Below are positions 1-10,196 of a DNA stretch of 64,000 bases, piece by piece. The stretch spans positions 558,001 through 622,000 of the forward strand of contig NZ_QOVF01000002.1 of the NCBI RefSeq assembly GCF_008365385.1, written 5' to 3'. The stretch comes from Halopseudomonas laoshanensis. Its GTDB lineage: Bacteria > Pseudomonadota > Gammaproteobacteria > Pseudomonadales > Pseudomonadaceae. The stretch's first letter is position 1; the number at the start of each line of letters is the position of its first letter. The notes under the pieces are model-generated. The model worked only from the letters and a program-made list of their open reading frames with translations, did not search any database and had not been told where the DNA came from. A program made the translations under genes and the position numbers.

Positions 1-666
1 CTGCGCCACAAGCTCTTCCCAGAGGGGCAAGCCGGTATCGGCAGCCAGAGCGACCACACGGCCACTGGCCAAGCCGGCATACACCCGGCGCAAATTGACA
101 ACAGGGGTGCTATGCCCGCGCACGGTCAGTACCGGCAAGCTGGATTCGTAGATCCAGCGTTGCTCGCCGGAACTGATGTCCAGCGCAGTCAGCTTGTCGT
201 CCTGGGTTTGTACAACCACCACGTCGCCATTGGTTTGCGGCGGCGCCAGTACTTCACTGGACACCTGGGCGCGCCAGAGTTCTTCACCATCGGCTTCGGC
301 GAGCACGATCACTTCGCCATCCAGAGTCCCGAGCATGACCCGGCCACCACCCGCGCCGACTGCGCCCGAGAGCCGTTCGTCCAGCTTGACCTGCCAGTTC
401 ACTTCACCGGTGTCGCGGTCCATCGAGACCACACGGCCTTTGGCGTCTGCGGCATACAGCGTCAACCCGTCGATAACCGGGCTGAGGTGGGTAAAGAGCT
501 TGCCCTGGCCCACGCCAATATTACGCTCCCAGCTGCGTTCCAGCTCCTGCTCGGCGGTAAAGTCTTCCAACTCAGCGGGGGGCAACTCTTTCTTGCCGGA
601 GCTACTGCAGCCAACTGCCAGTGCTGCGGCAAGGCCTATGGCAAGATATCGGAACTTCAGGTTCAC
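1..666 (-). CDS. bamB: Outer membrane assembly lipoprotein BamB (3' part outside window)
   Basis: BamB is the beta-propeller lipoprotein of the BAM complex, which inserts beta-barrel proteins into the outer membrane. The first 222 codons are present; the frame is still open at base 1, so the C-terminal half lies outside. The N-terminus is a lipoprotein signal ending AVGC, with the lipidated Cys at about residue 20, followed by PQQ-like blade repeats such as LTALDISSGEQRW and VVSMDRDTGEVNW. The start is GTG at 666-664; it shares a base with the yfgM stop, so the pair is probably translationally coupled. yfgM-bamB next to hisS is the standard Pseudomonas order. Confidence 0.93.
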   Translation of the reverse strand, partial: MNLKFRYLAIGLAAALAVGCSSSGKKELPPAELEDFTAEQELERSWERNIGVGQGKLFTHLSPVIDGLTLYAADAKGRVVSMDRDTGEVNWQVKLDERLSGAVGAGGGRVMLGTLDGEVIVLAEADGEELWRAQVSSEVLAPPQTNGDVVVVQTQDDKLTALDISSGEQRWIYESSLPVLTVRGHSTPVVNLRRVYAGLASGRVVALAADTGLPLWEELVAQ

Positions 667-1307
667 TAGGCTTCCTCCGCCAGATCATCGAGCTTCAACT
701 GTAATTGCGGACGATCACGTGGATCTTCGATCGCCTCCATGGCTGCTGTATAAGCCGCACGCGCTTCATCAACACGTCCCAGGCCCAACAACAGATCACC
801 GCGAACTTCTTCACGCCCAGCCAGCAAGGCACCGTTCACTTCACCGGAAAAAAGCTCCAAACCTTCTTCAGCTCGCTCCTGGTCGGCCAACACACGGGCC
901 AGGCGCTGACGGGCCACTTCCTGCAGCGTCTCGTCGCCGGCTTCATCGGCCACCTCGCGCAGAACCTCCTCGGCACCGCTCATGTCGCCAGCTTCCACTG
1001 CCATCTTGGCCTGCATCAGCCCGGCAAACTGGGCGTAGCGGGTACCGGCATACTCGCTGCGAATCTGCTCGGCCAGTTCGGCACTGCGGGCTCGCGCCTC
1101 TTCGCCTTCGCCCGCCATAACCGTTTCCAGCATGTTCTGATACAAGGCCGAGGCATTGGCAGCCTTGGTATCTTGATAATTGGTCCAACCCTGCCAGCCG
1201 AATACCCCGGCCAGAGCGATAACCACACCGGTAAGCAGCGGGATACCGTGGCGGTTCCAGAGCTCCTTGATCTTCTCTACCTGTTCTTCTTCTGTCTGGT
1301 AACTCAC
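666..1307 (-). CDS. yfgM: YfgM family ancillary SecYEG translocon subunit
   Basis: A 213-residue single-pass inner membrane protein with a periplasmic TPR-like domain. Residues about 23-41 are a hydrophobic anchor (LLTGVVIALAGVFGWQGW) after a short charged cytoplasmic tail that starts MSYQTEEEQVEKIKELWNRH, typical of the family. Alanine- and glutamate-rich helical repeats fill the rest. In the family, YfgM associates with SecYEG and PpiD and takes part in handing over secreted proteins to periplasmic chaperones. It lies between hisS and bamB, as in other pseudomonads, and its stop overlaps the bamB start. Length is normal. Confidence 0.92.
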   Translation of the reverse strand: MSYQTEEEQVEKIKELWNRHGIPLLTGVVIALAGVFGWQGWTNYQDTKAANASALYQNMLETVMAGEGEEARARSAELAEQIRSEYAGTRYAQFAGLMQAKMAVEAGDMSGAEEVLREVADEAGDETLQEVARQRLARVLADQERAEEGLELFSGEVNGALLAGREEVRGDLLLGLGRVDEARAAYTAAMEAIEDPRDRPQLQLKLDDLAEEA

Positions 1308-1345
1308 CCTTGTCTCCTTACCTGCGCAAAACGGTACTGGACCGC

Positions 1346-2623
1346 TTACAACAATTGTTTTAGACGTGCCGGCACATCTTGCCAGGCTATATTTTCCTGC
1401 TCACCTTCCACGCGCAACGGCTTTATACCCACCCGCTGAGCGGCAATTTCATCTTCGCCGAGGATCAACGCGAACAACGCGCCTGACTTATCGGCTTTCT
1501 TGAACTGGCTCTTGAAGCTACCACCACCGCAGTGCACCACCAGCCGCATGCCGGGTAACGCATCACGCAGTTGTTCCGCCAAGCGGAAGCCGGCCTTGTC
1601 AGCCCCGGCGCCCAGGGTCACGAGATAGACATCAACCTGTCTGGCCAGTTCAGCGGGCACTTTATCCAGCGTCTGGATCAACAACAGCAAGCGCTCGATG
1701 CCCATCGCGAACCCGACTGCCGGGGCCGGCTTGCCGCCCAATTGCTCAACCAGACCGTCATAACGCCCGCCAGCACATACCGTGCCCTGCGACCCCAACT
1801 GATCAGTCACCCATTCGAACACTGTCAGGCCGTAGTAGTCCAGCCCGCGCACCAGCCGCGGATTGATCTCATAGGGTAAGCCGGCCGCATCCAGCAACGC
1901 GCACAGGCCCGCAAAATGCTCGCGGGCCTCATCATTCAGATAGTCGGCCAGCTTTGGCGCGTCGCTCAACAGCGCCTGGGTAGTCTGATTCTTGCTGTCG
2001 AGCACGCGCAGCGGGTTGGTTTCCAACCGGCGCTGGCTATCCTCGTCCAACTGGTCATAGCGCTCGCGCAGATAGCTGACCAGCGCCTCCCGATAGCGAG
2101 CACGGTCGGCACTACTACCCAGGCTGTTGAGCTGAAGACTGACAACATCTTGCAGGCCCAGCAGTTTCCACAGCCGCCAACTGAGTAAAATCAACTCGGC
2201 GTCTATATCCGGCCCACTCAGATTGAAGGTTTCAACGCCGATCTGGTTGAACTGGCGATAACGCCCTTTCTGCGGCCGCTCGTGACGGAACATCGGGCCG
2301 TTGTACCAGACCTTGTGGCTCACGCCACCGCCCAGCAGACCGTGCTCGAGCATCGCTCGCACACAGCCAGCGGTGCCTTCAGGCCGCAGTGTCAGGGAGT
2401 CGCCGTTGCGGTCGTCAAAGGTGTACATCTCTTTTTCGACGATATCCGTCACTTCACCGATGGTGCGTTTGAACAGCTCAGTCGACTCGACAATCGGCAA
2501 GCGGATTTGCTGATAACCGTAGCTGCCCAGTAACTGCGCTACGCTGCGCTCGAAATACTGCCAAAGGGCGGTGTCGGCGGGCAGTATGTCATTCATGCCG
2601 CGCACGGCTTGCAAGTTCTTCAA
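1346..2623 (-). CDS. hisS: Histidine--tRNA ligase
   Basis: Class II aminoacyl-tRNA synthetase that charges tRNA-His with histidine in the cytosol. The 425-residue protein shows motif 2 ([18 protein letters not shown], near residue 115), the histidine-binding signature [13 protein letters not shown] near 260, motif 3 ([12 protein letters not shown] near 305), and a C-terminal anticodon-binding domain. The start [15 protein letters not shown] is the usual HisS N-terminus. It sits between ispG and yfgM in the conserved order; the 38-base gap to yfgM has no clear terminator, so they may share a transcript. Confidence 0.97.
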   Translation of the reverse strand: MKNLQAVRGMNDILPADTALWQYFERSVAQLLGSYGYQQIRLPIVESTELFKRTIGEVTDIVEKEMYTFDDRNGDSLTLRPEGTAGCVRAMLEHGLLGGGVSHKVWYNGPMFRHERPQKGRYRQFNQIGVETFNLSGPDIDAELILLSWRLWKLLGLQDVVSLQLNSLGSSADRARYREALVSYLRERYDQLDEDSQRRLETNPLRVLDSKNQTTQALLSDAPKLADYLNDEAREHFAGLCALLDAAGLPYEINPRLVRGLDYYGLTVFEWVTDQLGSQGTVCAGGRYDGLVEQLGGKPAPAVGFAMGIERLLLLIQTLDKVPAELARQVDVYLVTLGAGADKAGFRLAEQLRDALPGMRLVVHCGGGSFKSQFKKADKSGALFALILGEDEIAAQRVGIKPLRVEGEQENIAWQDVPARLKQLL

Positions 2624-2638
2624 AGCGTCTTTCCTTTA

Positions 2639-3751
2639 TCAACCACGGGCGATGGTATTGGCTTCCAGCGCCTGCTTGGCAGCAATCTTGTCACGAATCA
2701 TTTTTTCCAGCGTATCGACCAAGTGGGCATTGTCCACTTTCTGGTCCGGGACGCCACCGACATAGAGCAAATTATTTGGCGAACCGCCGGTCAGGCCGAT
2801 ATCGGCCTCTTTGGCTTCGCCGGGGCCGTTGACCACACAGCCGATGACCGCTACATCCAGGGGCACGACCACATCTTCCAGGCGCGCCTCGAGTTCGTTC
2901 ATGGTCTTGATCACGTCGAAGTTCTGCCGTGAGCAACTGGGGCAAGCAATGAAATTGATGCCCCGCGAACGCAAGTGCAGCGACTTGAGCAGATCGAAAC
3001 CCACCTTGATCTCTTCCACCGGGTCTGCCGCCAGTGAAATGCGAATGGTGTCGCCAATGCCTTCAGCCAGCAACATGCCCAGACCAACTGCGGACTTGAC
3101 CGTACCCGAACGCAGCGCACCGGCTTCGGTAATACCCAGATGCAGCGGCTGCTCGATCTGCGCCGCCAGCAGCCGGTAAGCCCCTACGGCCATGAACACG
3201 TCGGAGGCTTTGACGCTGACCTTGAAGTCCTGGAAGTCCAGTTTATCCAGATAATCCACATGCCGTAGCGCCGAATCTACCAGCGCCTGGGGGGTGGGCT
3301 CTCCGTATTTTTTCTGCAGATCTTTTTCCAGCGACCCGGCGTTCACACCAATACGGATCGGGATGCCATTATGCCGCGCGGCATCCACTACCGCGCGCAC
3401 ACGGTCTTCACGGCCAATATTGCCGGGGTTGATGCGCAGGCAATCAACCCCCAGATCAGCCACCCGCAGGGCAATCTTGTAGTCAAAATGGATGTCCGCC
3501 ACCAGCGGCAGGGTCACGAGCTTGCGGATCTCGCCGAAAGCCTCGGCAGCCTCCATGCTGGGTACCGACACCCGTACGATGTCCGCGCCTACCGCCTGCA
3601 GCTGGTTGATCTGTCCGACAGTGGCAGCCACGTCGCAGGTTTCGGTATTGGTCATGCTCTGCACGGAGATCGGCGCATCGCCGCCTACCAGCACCGAGCC
3701 GACGCGAATCTGCCGGGAAATACGCCGCTTGATGGGAGATTCCTGATGCAT
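2639..3751 (-). CDS. ispG: 4-hydroxy-3-methylbut-2-enyl diphosphate synthase (IspG/GcpE)
   Basis: Iron-sulfur enzyme of the MEP isoprenoid pathway, converting methylerythritol cyclodiphosphate to HMBPP. The 370-residue protein is full length for the bacterial form. The [4Fe-4S] ligands appear as [11 protein letters not shown] and [15 protein letters not shown] near the C-terminus; the N-terminal TIM barrel includes the stretch [20 protein letters not shown]. The gene is 15 bases upstream of hisS and 13 downstream of rodZ, so all three are probably cotranscribed. It depends on an Fe-S cluster although the local isc scaffold genes are missing (see findings). Confidence 0.97.
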   Translation of the reverse strand: MHQESPIKRRISRQIRVGSVLVGGDAPISVQSMTNTETCDVAATVGQINQLQAVGADIVRVSVPSMEAAEAFGEIRKLVTLPLVADIHFDYKIALRVADLGVDCLRINPGNIGREDRVRAVVDAARHNGIPIRIGVNAGSLEKDLQKKYGEPTPQALVDSALRHVDYLDKLDFQDFKVSVKASDVFMAVGAYRLLAAQIEQPLHLGITEAGALRSGTVKSAVGLGMLLAEGIGDTIRISLAADPVEEIKVGFDLLKSLHLRSRGINFIACPSCSRQNFDVIKTMNELEARLEDVVVPLDVAVIGCVVNGPGEAKEADIGLTGGSPNNLLYVGGVPDQKVDNAHLVDTLEKMIRDKIAAKQALEANTIARG

Positions 3752-3764
3752 GCTGATTTACCCC

Positions 3765-4739
3765 TTACTGGCCCAGACGCAGCCGGACCACGCCCGACTG
3801 GCTGTAGGACTGCATATTCACCGGTTCACCCCGGAAAACAATTTGCGCGACCGTTTCCACGGCGCCGATGACCACATCTACCGGACCATCATGATCGATA
3901 TTCAACGCCTGCCCCGCCTGCATCAGGCTGCTGTGCAACACCTGACCACCCACCGCCGTTACCTGCAACCAGCAGTTACCGGTAAAGCGCATCTGCAAAG
4001 CGCCTGTGGCTGTTTCAGTATCAGCCGCGGATGCCGCGACTGGCTCGCTGGCCTCCGTAACAGCCGGCTCGGAAGCCGGCGCCACGGGCTGTTCGCCCTC
4101 GGTGCCCTGAGGCACCTGCTCGGCCGGCGTTTCAGCGCCACTCAGTTCATCTTCCAACGGCGCATCTAGTGGTGCTTGGTCATTATTCGCAGTCGCTTCA
4201 GCCTGCAATTGCATGTCTTCTTCCATGCTGACCGGCAGAGCCAGCGCATCAACTTCTACCTCGTCAATCAACGGCTCGGCGCCGGTCACTTCTTCTGCTG
4301 GAGTCTGCACCGGCCGGCTGTCATACCACCACACCAGCACCGAGGCGAGAATGATCAACGCGATAATCACCGATGACCAGGTGACCAGCATGTGCCCGGT
4401 TTTGCCCGGCGGGGTCAGCTTGTCGATACCACTGACGCTCCGCTCACGCACCACTACACCCACGTAGCTGTCGTACTCAAGCACCAGACGATTGGGGTCC
4501 AGGCCCAGCATGCTCGCATAGCTGCGCACGTAGCCGCGGGCAAAGGTATCGCCCGGCAACTGATCAAACCGACCTGCCTCCAGATGCAGCAGGATCTTTT
4601 CCGGCAAACGCAGAGTGGCCGCCGCCGCCGCAGTGCTCAGACCTTGTTTCTCACGCTGGTCACGCAGTGTGGCGCCGGGATTCTGTTTGCTCTGCTCGGG
4701 GAGCAGTTCCACCAAGGTGTCACGCTCTTCTATAGTCAT
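3765..4739 (-). CDS. rodZ: RodZ-like cytoskeletal/cell-shape protein (HTH, TM, DUF4115)
   Basis: A 324-residue bitopic inner membrane protein. Residues about 20-85 form a Cro/CI-type helix-turn-helix (LREKQGLSTAAAAATLRLPEK is cut here to its core LSTAAAAATLRLPEK), followed by a basic stretch, a transmembrane helix (SSVIIALIILASVLVWWY, about 121-138), a long acidic Ala/Glu/Pro-rich periplasmic linker and a C-terminal beta-rich DUF4115 domain. In the family the HTH binds MreB and the protein maintains rod shape. The stop is 13 bases before ispG and the start directly follows pilF. Confidence 0.92.
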   Translation of the reverse strand: MTIEERDTLVELLPEQSKQNPGATLRDQREKQGLSTAAAAATLRLPEKILLHLEAGRFDQLPGDTFARGYVRSYASMLGLDPNRLVLEYDSYVGVVVRERSVSGIDKLTPPGKTGHMLVTWSSVIIALIILASVLVWWYDSRPVQTPAEEVTGAEPLIDEVEVDALALPVSMEEDMQLQAEATANNDQAPLDAPLEDELSGAETPAEQVPQGTEGEQPVAPASEPAVTEASEPVAASAADTETATGALQMRFTGNCWLQVTAVGGQVLHSSLMQAGQALNIDHDGPVDVVIGAVETVAQIVFRGEPVNMQSYSQSGVVRLRLGQ

Positions 4740-4741
4740 AA

Positions 4742-5500
4742 CTATTCTGAAGCCTCGAGAGCCTGCGCTTGCGCACTGGCCGGGTAAAGTCGACGTAATT
4801 GCAGGGCATAACTGGCTGCACGATTGTGATCTTCAAAGCGCCGAGCCAAGCGCACGCCCAGCCACAGGCTTTCGGCATCCTGCCCGGAATATTCGGTAAA
4901 GTTCCGATAATACTCCCAGGCCGGCACATAGTTCTGCGCGGTAAATTCGATCTTGGCCATTTCCAGCAAGGCCAGCGGCTGACGACTGTTCAGCCGGAGC
5001 GCGCGCTCAAAGCTGCTCTTGGCCTCCTCTACCTGCCCCATACGAGCATAGGTAAGGCCCAAGTTTTCAAACACCCGTGAGCGTTCGCCGTAGAAGTTAT
5101 CCTGCGCCGCTTTCTGGAATGCCTCCAGCGCTTCCGGGTAGCGTTCCTGATTGAGCAAAAACACACCATAGTTGTTCAGAATCCGCGGGTTGTTCGGATC
5201 GCTGGCTTGCGCAGCTCGAAAGTGCTTGTCGGCCGATTCATATTCGCCTTCGCGCTGAAATACCATTGCCAGGGCAATGTTGGCCGACGCAGAACCCGGA
5301 TCAATCTTTAATGCTTCGCTTAACGGCGCCTTGGCGCTCTCGGTTTCACCTTGCTGCAGGTAACCCAAACCCAACTGGATATAAGCGTCTCTGGCGGCGT
5401 CCGGATCCTTAGCGCGCTGCGGCTGGTCCGATGTAGTAACACAGCCACTCAGCACCAGGCCGAGCAAAAGTGTCACTGCCAGATTGGTTCTTCTCATCAC
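4742..5500 (-). CDS. pilF: Type IV pilus biogenesis lipoprotein PilF/PilW
   Basis: Outer membrane lipoprotein with TPR repeats that pilots the PilQ secretin into the outer membrane for type IV pilus assembly. The 252-residue protein has a signal ending LVLSGC (Cys about residue 20) and roughly six TPRs, for example AYIQLGLGYLQQGETESAK and YGVFLLNQERYPEALEAFQ. It lies between rlmN and rodZ, the Pseudomonas arrangement, with 2 bases to rodZ and 21 to rlmN. The window contains no other pilus gene, so pilus function itself cannot be judged here. Confidence 0.93.
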   Translation of the reverse strand: MMRRTNLAVTLLLGLVLSGCVTTSDQPQRAKDPDAARDAYIQLGLGYLQQGETESAKAPLSEALKIDPGSASANIALAMVFQREGEYESADKHFRAAQASDPNNPRILNNYGVFLLNQERYPEALEAFQKAAQDNFYGERSRVFENLGLTYARMGQVEEAKSSFERALRLNSRQPLALLEMAKIEFTAQNYVPAWEYYRNFTEYSGQDAESLWLGVRLARRFEDHNRAASYALQLRRLYPASAQAQALEASE

Positions 5501-5521
5501 AATCGATCCCCGTTTGGATAC

Positions 5522-6673
5522 TTATCGTTCTGAAACAGATGGCTGCACTGTGACAGGTTCGTCAGCGCTCAGCTCTCGTAGGGCGATATAACGCTCGCTG
5601 CGGCGAGTGCGGTCCATGACCTGGCCGACCAACTGGCCGCAAGCGGCATCGATGTCTTCCCCGCGAGTGGTGCGCACGGTCACCTGATAGCCCGCCTTGT
5701 GCAGCATGTCCTGGAAGCGGCGGATACTGTTGTTACTGGGCCGCTCGTAGCCCGAATGCGGAAAGGGGTTAAACGGAATCAGGTTGATCTTGCACGGCGT
5801 ATTGCGCAGTAGCTCGATCATCTCGTTGGCCTGCTCAGGCTGATCATTGACGTCCTTGAGCATGGTGTACTCGATCGTCAACACCCGCTTGTCACCCAAA
5901 CGCGCGATATAGCGATTGCAGGCAGGCAGCAGGACTTCCAGCGGGTACTTCTTGTTGATCGGCACCAACTGATTGCGCAGCTCGTTATTCGGCGCATGCA
6001 GCGACAGGGCCAAAGCCACGTCGGTGATTTCGCCGAGCTTTTCGATCATCGGCACCACGCCAGAGGTCGACAGCGTGACCTTGCGCTTGGAGATCCCATA
6101 GCCCAGGTCGTCCATCATCAACAGCATGGAATCCACGACGTTATCGAAATTCAACAGCGGCTCACCCATACCCATCATTACCACGTTGGTAATGGCACGG
6201 TCGGACTTGGCTGGGATAGTGCCAAAAGACTTGTTGGCGACCCAGACCTGGCCAATGATTTCGGCTACGGTCAGATCGCTATTGAAACCTTGTTTGCCGG
6301 TAGAGCAGAAACTGCAATCCAGCGCGCAGCCAGCCTGAGAGGATACGCACAGCGTACCGCGGCCATTCTGCGGAATATAAACCGTTTCTACACAACTGCC
6401 AGAGGCAACACGTATCACCCACTTGCGGGTGCCATCCTTGGAAATATCTTCACTGACCACTTCCGGCGGCCGAATCTCGGCACAGGCGTCGAGCTTTTCG
6501 CGCAACACCTTGCCGACATTGGTCATATCTTCAAAGCGGTCGACACCAAAGTGATGGATCCATTTCATGACCTGTCCGGCACGGAAGCGCTTTTCTCCAA
6601 GGCTTTCGAAGAAGGCTTCCATTTTCGGCTGTGTCAGTCCCAGCAGATTGATCTTGCCGGTTGCATTGGTCAT
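5522..6673 (-). CDS. rlmN: Dual-specificity 23S rRNA/tRNA adenine-C2 methyltransferase RlmN
   Basis: Radical SAM enzyme that methylates C2 of A2503 in 23S rRNA and A37 in some tRNAs. The 383-residue protein carries the cluster motif [12 protein letters not shown], the SAM-binding GMGEPLLN segment, and the C-terminal catalytic Cys in [10 protein letters not shown] chose the ATG at 6673-6671 ([13 protein letters not shown]), which fits the family N-terminus; an in-frame GTG three codons upstream (6682) is possible. It sits between ndk and pilF, and the 36-base gap to ndk suggests cotranscription. Confidence 0.96.
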   Translation of the reverse strand: MTNATGKINLLGLTQPKMEAFFESLGEKRFRAGQVMKWIHHFGVDRFEDMTNVGKVLREKLDACAEIRPPEVVSEDISKDGTRKWVIRVASGSCVETVYIPQNGRGTLCVSSQAGCALDCSFCSTGKQGFNSDLTVAEIIGQVWVANKSFGTIPAKSDRAITNVVMMGMGEPLLNFDNVVDSMLLMMDDLGYGISKRKVTLSTSGVVPMIEKLGEITDVALALSLHAPNNELRNQLVPINKKYPLEVLLPACNRYIARLGDKRVLTIEYTMLKDVNDQPEQANEMIELLRNTPCKINLIPFNPFPHSGYERPSNNSIRRFQDMLHKAGYQVTVRTTRGEDIDAACGQLVGQVMDRTRRSERYIALRELSADEPVTVQPSVSER

Positions 6674-6709
6674 GGCGGTCACATCACTTGGTTGGTGGCG
6701 AGAAACAGA

Positions 6710-7138
6710 TCAGGCGCGGGGGCACAGCTCGGTTTCAGCAAAGAAGTAGGCCACTTCGCGGGCAGCGGAAGTGGTGGAGTCTGAACCGTGTACTGCGTTG
6801 GCGTCGATGGATTCAGCGAAATCGGCGCGGATAGTACCGGCTTCAGCTTCCTTGGGGTTGGTAGCGCCCATCAGCTCACGGTTTTTCAATACAGCGCCTT
6901 CGCCTTCCAGCACCTGCACAACAACCGGACCGGAAGTCATGAAGCTGACCAGATCCTTGAAGAAAGGACGTGCGCTGTGCTCGGCGTAGAAGCCTTCAGC
7001 GTCGGACTGGGACAGCTGAACCATTTTCGCAGCGATGACGCTCAGACCAGCTTTCTCGAAACGGCCGATAATTTGGCCGACAACGTTCTTGGCAACGGCG
7101 TCAGGCTTGATGATGGACAGAGTACGTTCTACAGCCAT
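6710..7138 (-). CDS. ndk: Nucleoside diphosphate kinase
   Basis: Transfers the gamma phosphate from ATP to other (d)NDPs through a phosphohistidine. The 142-residue protein begins [18 protein letters not shown] and contains the active-site NAVHGSDS with the catalytic His; length is normal. A Shine-Dalgarno CTGGAGAG lies just upstream of the ATG. A -10-like TATAAT (7208-7203) sits about 65 bases upstream, so it may have its own promoter as well as being read from the desulfurase. In other pseudomonads the gene before it is the end of the isc operon; here it is the cysteine desulfurase. Confidence 0.97.
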   Translation of the reverse strand: MAVERTLSIIKPDAVAKNVVGQIIGRFEKAGLSVIAAKMVQLSQSDAEGFYAEHSARPFFKDLVSFMTSGPVVVQVLEGEGAVLKNRELMGATNPKEAEAGTIRADFAESIDANAVHGSDSTTSAAREVAYFFAETELCPRA

Positions 7139-7195
7139 AAAAAACTCTCCAGAAAAATCAGGGGGTGGATTCAGGGTTTAAAAAGGAATTGTTAA

Positions 7196-7214
7196 CCTGC
7201 GGATTATACGCAGG
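7196..7214 (-). promoter_or_regulatory. Possible ndk promoter -10 within an inverted repeat
   Basis: On the minus strand a perfect TATAAT (7208-7203) is embedded in an inverted repeat CCTGCG...CGCAGG with a 7-base centre. No matching -35 at 16-18 bases is visible. It could be a weak or regulated promoter for ndk, or merely a small hairpin in the leader. Low confidence. Confidence 0.35.
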
Positions 7215-7274
7215 TTAGTTGCAAATACATAACAGGCTACGGAAAAGCCTGGTCCAGGGCATCCGCGCCCGGGT

Positions 7275-8429
7275 TCAGGCCGCCTGACGCAGACGGGTAA
7301 CCACCTGGCACAGCATGGTCGCTGCCTGATCAATGTCGTCCTGGGTGCTGAAGCGACCCAACGACAACCTCAGCGAACTGTGCGCCAACGGATCCGGGAC
7401 GCCCATCGCGCGCAATACGAAGGAAGGCTCTACCGAAGCAGAATTGCAGGCGGAACCGGAAGACAACGCCAGATCCTTGAGCGCCAACAGTAGCAGCTCG
7501 CCATCCACCCCGGCGAACGCCAGATTAAGATTGTGCGGGACACGTTGCTCGGCGCTACCGTTGAGACTGACATCCGGCAGCTCCGCCAGCCCCGCCAGAA
7601 GCCGATCACGCAACTGCGCAATGCGCTGATTGTCTGCCTCCATCAATTGCGCGGCCAGCGCAAAGGATTCACCCATACCGACAATCTGGTGCGTCGCCAG
7701 CGTACCCGAACGCATGCCGCGCTCATGCCCACCGCCGTGAATCAGCGCTTCTAGCTTGAGCTGCGGGTCGCGACGCACAAAGAGTGCCCCGATACCCTTG
7801 GGGCCGTAGGTCTTGTGCGCACAGAACGACATCAGATCCACCGGCAGGTTGCGCAGGTCGATCGGCAACTTGCCGGTCGATTGCGCTGCGTCTACATGCA
7901 TCAGAGCGCCGCCGGCATGTGCCACCGCGCCCAGCGCAGCAATATCGTTGATGGTGCCAACTTCATTGTTGACGTGCATCAGCGACACCAGCACGGTGTC
8001 TTCACGCAGCGCAGCGCGCAGTTGCTCAGGCGTGATCAGACCGTCAGCACCGGGTTTCAGATAGGTCACCTCGAAGCCTTCGCGCTCCAGCTGATGGCAG
8101 CTATCGAGTACCGCTTTGTGTTCAATTTGCGAGGTAATGATGTGCCGGCCACGGGCAGCCCGCGCATGGGCAACACCCTTGATCGCCAGGTTGTCCGACT
8201 CGGTCGCGCCGGAGGTCCAGATGATCTCGCGCGGATCGGCGCCGACCAGATCAGCTACCTGGCGGCGGGCATTCTCAACCGCTTCCTCTGCCCGCCAACC
8301 GTATACGTGGGAACGTGACGCCGGGTTGGCAAAATTACCGTCCAGCGTCAGACAGGCGACCATCTTCTCCGCGACCTTGGGGTCGACCGGTGTAGTGGCG
8401 GCGTAATCCAGATATATCGGCTGCATCAT
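7275..8429 (-). CDS. Cysteine desulfurase, IscS-like but lacking the C-terminal tail
   Basis: PLP-dependent enzyme that takes sulfur from cysteine as an enzyme persulfide. It has the IscS N-terminus [20 protein letters not shown], the PLP Lys in [14 protein letters not shown], and the catalytic Cys in [21 protein letters not shown] start it at the ATG ATG pair at 8429 because the IscS family starts here and GAGG lies 8-11 bases upstream; codons further upstream overlap cysE. It ends at ...VVTRLRQAA, 384 residues, about 20 short of typical IscS (404): the tail that contacts the IscU scaffold is missing. The gene is 10 bases after cysE, and no iscR, iscU, iscA, hscBA or fdx is present. It probably serves tRNA or cofactor thiolation, or another scaffold elsewhere (inference). 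Confidence 0.9.
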   Translation of the reverse strand: MMQPIYLDYAATTPVDPKVAEKMVACLTLDGNFANPASRSHVYGWRAEEAVENARRQVADLVGADPREIIWTSGATESDNLAIKGVAHARAARGRHIITSQIEHKAVLDSCHQLEREGFEVTYLKPGADGLITPEQLRAALREDTVLVSLMHVNNEVGTINDIAALGAVAHAGGALMHVDAAQSTGKLPIDLRNLPVDLMSFCAHKTYGPKGIGALFVRRDPQLKLEALIHGGGHERGMRSGTLATHQIVGMGESFALAAQLMEADNQRIAQLRDRLLAGLAELPDVSLNGSAEQRVPHNLNLAFAGVDGELLLLALKDLALSSGSACNSASVEPSFVLRAMGVPDPLAHSSLRLSLGRFSTQDDIDQAATMLCQVVTRLRQAA

Positions 8430-8439
8430 GGCAAATACC

Positions 8440-9267
8440 TCAGCGTCCGGCGCCCTGATCGGCGTCCGTGGATTCGGCCGGGGTTTTGGTGGCCGCCACA
8501 TCGGTCTTGAGCAATTCGAAATCGTCCGCATCCAGCGCTGGCAAATCCTTGGCGCAATAATCGCTGCCCAATTCACTCAACGCGCTGCACATACCCTCAA
8601 GCCGGCCATCCACCGCATGCAGATGATCGAGCATCTGGCCAATCGCGCGGGCGACCGGGTCCGGCATATCCCGGGTCACACCGTATGCATCAAAGCCAAG
8701 CTTCTCGGCCATCGCCTGACGCTTGGCACATTGATCATCCGCAGAGCGATCGGCCTCCTTGAGAATAATGCGCCCCGGGATACCCACCGCAGTAGCACCA
8801 GGCGGCACCGCCTTGGTGACCACCGCGTTGGAGCCAATCTTGGCCCCGGCGCCTACGATAAAAGGCCCAAGCACCTTGGCCCCAGCACCCACCACGACGC
8901 CATCTTCCAGAGTCGGATGGCGCTTACCCTTATCCCAACTGGTGCCACCCAGGGTCACGCCCTGATACAACGTCACATCATCGCCTATCTCAGCCGTTTC
9001 GCCGATGACCACGCCCATGCCGTGATCGATAAAGAATCGCCGCCCCAGACGTGCTCCCGGGTGAATTTCGATACCCGTAGCCCAGCGCGCGAAATTCGAC
9101 ACCATACGCGCTACCAGCCGGGCATTGCGCTGCCATAACCAGTGTGCCAGACGATGCAGCCAGATCGCGTGCAGCCCCGGATAGCAGAACAGCACTTCCA
9201 GCGTCGAGCGCGCAGCCGGGTCCCGGTGAAATACGCTGGCGATATCTTCCTTCATGCGCTTGATCAT
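8440..9267 (-). CDS. cysE: Serine O-acetyltransferase
   Basis: Commits serine to cysteine synthesis by making O-acetylserine. The 275-residue protein has the N-terminal helical region ([20 protein letters not shown]) and a left-handed hexapeptide beta-helix with the catalytic [16 protein letters not shown] and [15 protein letters not shown] motifs. The acidic, alanine-rich C-terminal extension after the helix is of low complexity. It lies 2 bases from trmJ upstream and 10 bases before the cysteine desulfurase, so cysteine synthesis and desulfuration genes form one operon. Confidence 0.95.
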   Translation of the reverse strand: MIKRMKEDIASVFHRDPAARSTLEVLFCYPGLHAIWLHRLAHWLWQRNARLVARMVSNFARWATGIEIHPGARLGRRFFIDHGMGVVIGETAEIGDDVTLYQGVTLGGTSWDKGKRHPTLEDGVVVGAGAKVLGPFIVGAGAKIGSNAVVTKAVPPGATAVGIPGRIILKEADRSADDQCAKRQAMAEKLGFDAYGVTRDMPDPVARAIGQMLDHLHAVDGRLEGMCSALSELGSDYCAKDLPALDADDFELLKTDVAATKTPAESTDADQGAGR

Positions 9268-9269
9268 GC

Positions 9270-10049
9270 TTAACGTCTCCGCTCACCGGCTGATTTCATA
9301 CCGATGGCTTTCTGGGTTTGGGTCAGGATACCGCGCAGGATATTCATTTCCATACGGTTGATGCCCATGCGCCCGTAAAGGCGACGCAACCGCGGCATCA
9401 GGTGTCTTGGTTGTTGAGGGTCAAGGAAGTCGATTTCAACCAGCACCTGCTGCAAATGTACAAAATACTGTTCCATCTCATCGCCGGTGACAGGCATTTC
9501 GTTCTGGCTATTGGCCGTTTCGACCTTTTGCTTGCTGGTTGGCTGACCCTGGCGTTGCAAGCTCTGCATGCGCAGCTCATAGCTGAGCACCTGCACCGCC
9601 GCGCCAAGGTTCAGTGAACTGAAATCCGGATTGGACGGGATATGCACGTGAAACTGGCAGCGCTGCAACTCCTCGCTGGTCAGGCCGGCGTCTTCGCGAC
9701 CAAATACCAGGGCCACCTGGCAATCAGGCAACTCAGCGAGCTGGTCGAGCACCTTGTCGGCGGCTTCGCGTGGATCGACCACCGGCCAGGGTATGCGCCG
9801 GTCTCGCGCGCTGGTACCCAATACCAGCACGCAGTCAGCCAACGCCTCTTCCAGCGTGGCGACCACTCGAGCATTCTGCAAAATATCATCAGCGCCGGCA
9901 GCCCGGGCACTGGCCTGCTGGTCAGGGAAACGTCGCGGATCAACCAGTACCAACTGGCTGACACCCATATTTTTCATGGCCCGCGCTGCGCCACCGATAT
10001 TACCGGGATGACTGGTATTGACCAGAACCACACGTACATTGTCGAGCAC
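9270..10049 (-). CDS. trmJ: tRNA (cytidine/uridine-2'-O-)-methyltransferase TrmJ
   Basis: SPOUT-class enzyme that 2'-O-methylates position 32 of several tRNAs. The family N-terminus [20 protein letters not shown] identifies it; the knot segment [16 protein letters not shown] and the C-terminal [14 protein letters not shown] are present. I chose the GTG at 10049-10047, giving 259 residues: it matches the family start and GGGAG lies 8 bases upstream, whereas the longer frame to 10130 adds 27 residues unlike the family. It is divergent from suhB, as is usual in Pseudomonas. Confidence 0.94.
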   Translation of the reverse strand: MLDNVRVVLVNTSHPGNIGGAARAMKNMGVSQLVLVDPRRFPDQQASARAAGADDILQNARVVATLEEALADCVLVLGTSARDRRIPWPVVDPREAADKVLDQLAELPDCQVALVFGREDAGLTSEELQRCQFHVHIPSNPDFSSLNLGAAVQVLSYELRMQSLQRQGQPTSKQKVETANSQNEMPVTGDEMEQYFVHLQQVLVEIDFLDPQQPRHLMPRLRRLYGRMGINRMEMNILRGILTQTQKAIGMKSAGERRR

Positions 10050-10129
10050 AGAAGACTCCCAAAACAGCGCTGCCCTGAGGCGAGGAACCCAACATCTTAC
10101 AAAAGCCAAGAAGCAAAGACCATGATGCA

Positions 10130-10158
10130 TTCATGTTCGCCGGCTTATCTGCTACAAT
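10130..10158 (+). promoter_or_regulatory. Putative sigma-70 promoter of suhB
   Basis: A -10 box TACAAT (10153-10158) follows a weak -35 TTCATG (10130-10135) at 17 bases, placing the start about 30 bases before suhB. It is in the 147-base divergent region between trmJ and suhB. Confidence 0.5.
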
Positions 10159-10196
10159 TTCCGGCTTTTCACAATCCCCCAAGCAGAGACACCCGT

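Noticed and set aside
9270-10130. Longer TrmJ start at 10130
   Set aside because: The added 27 residues do not resemble the family, and a good GTG with GGGAG lies at 10049.
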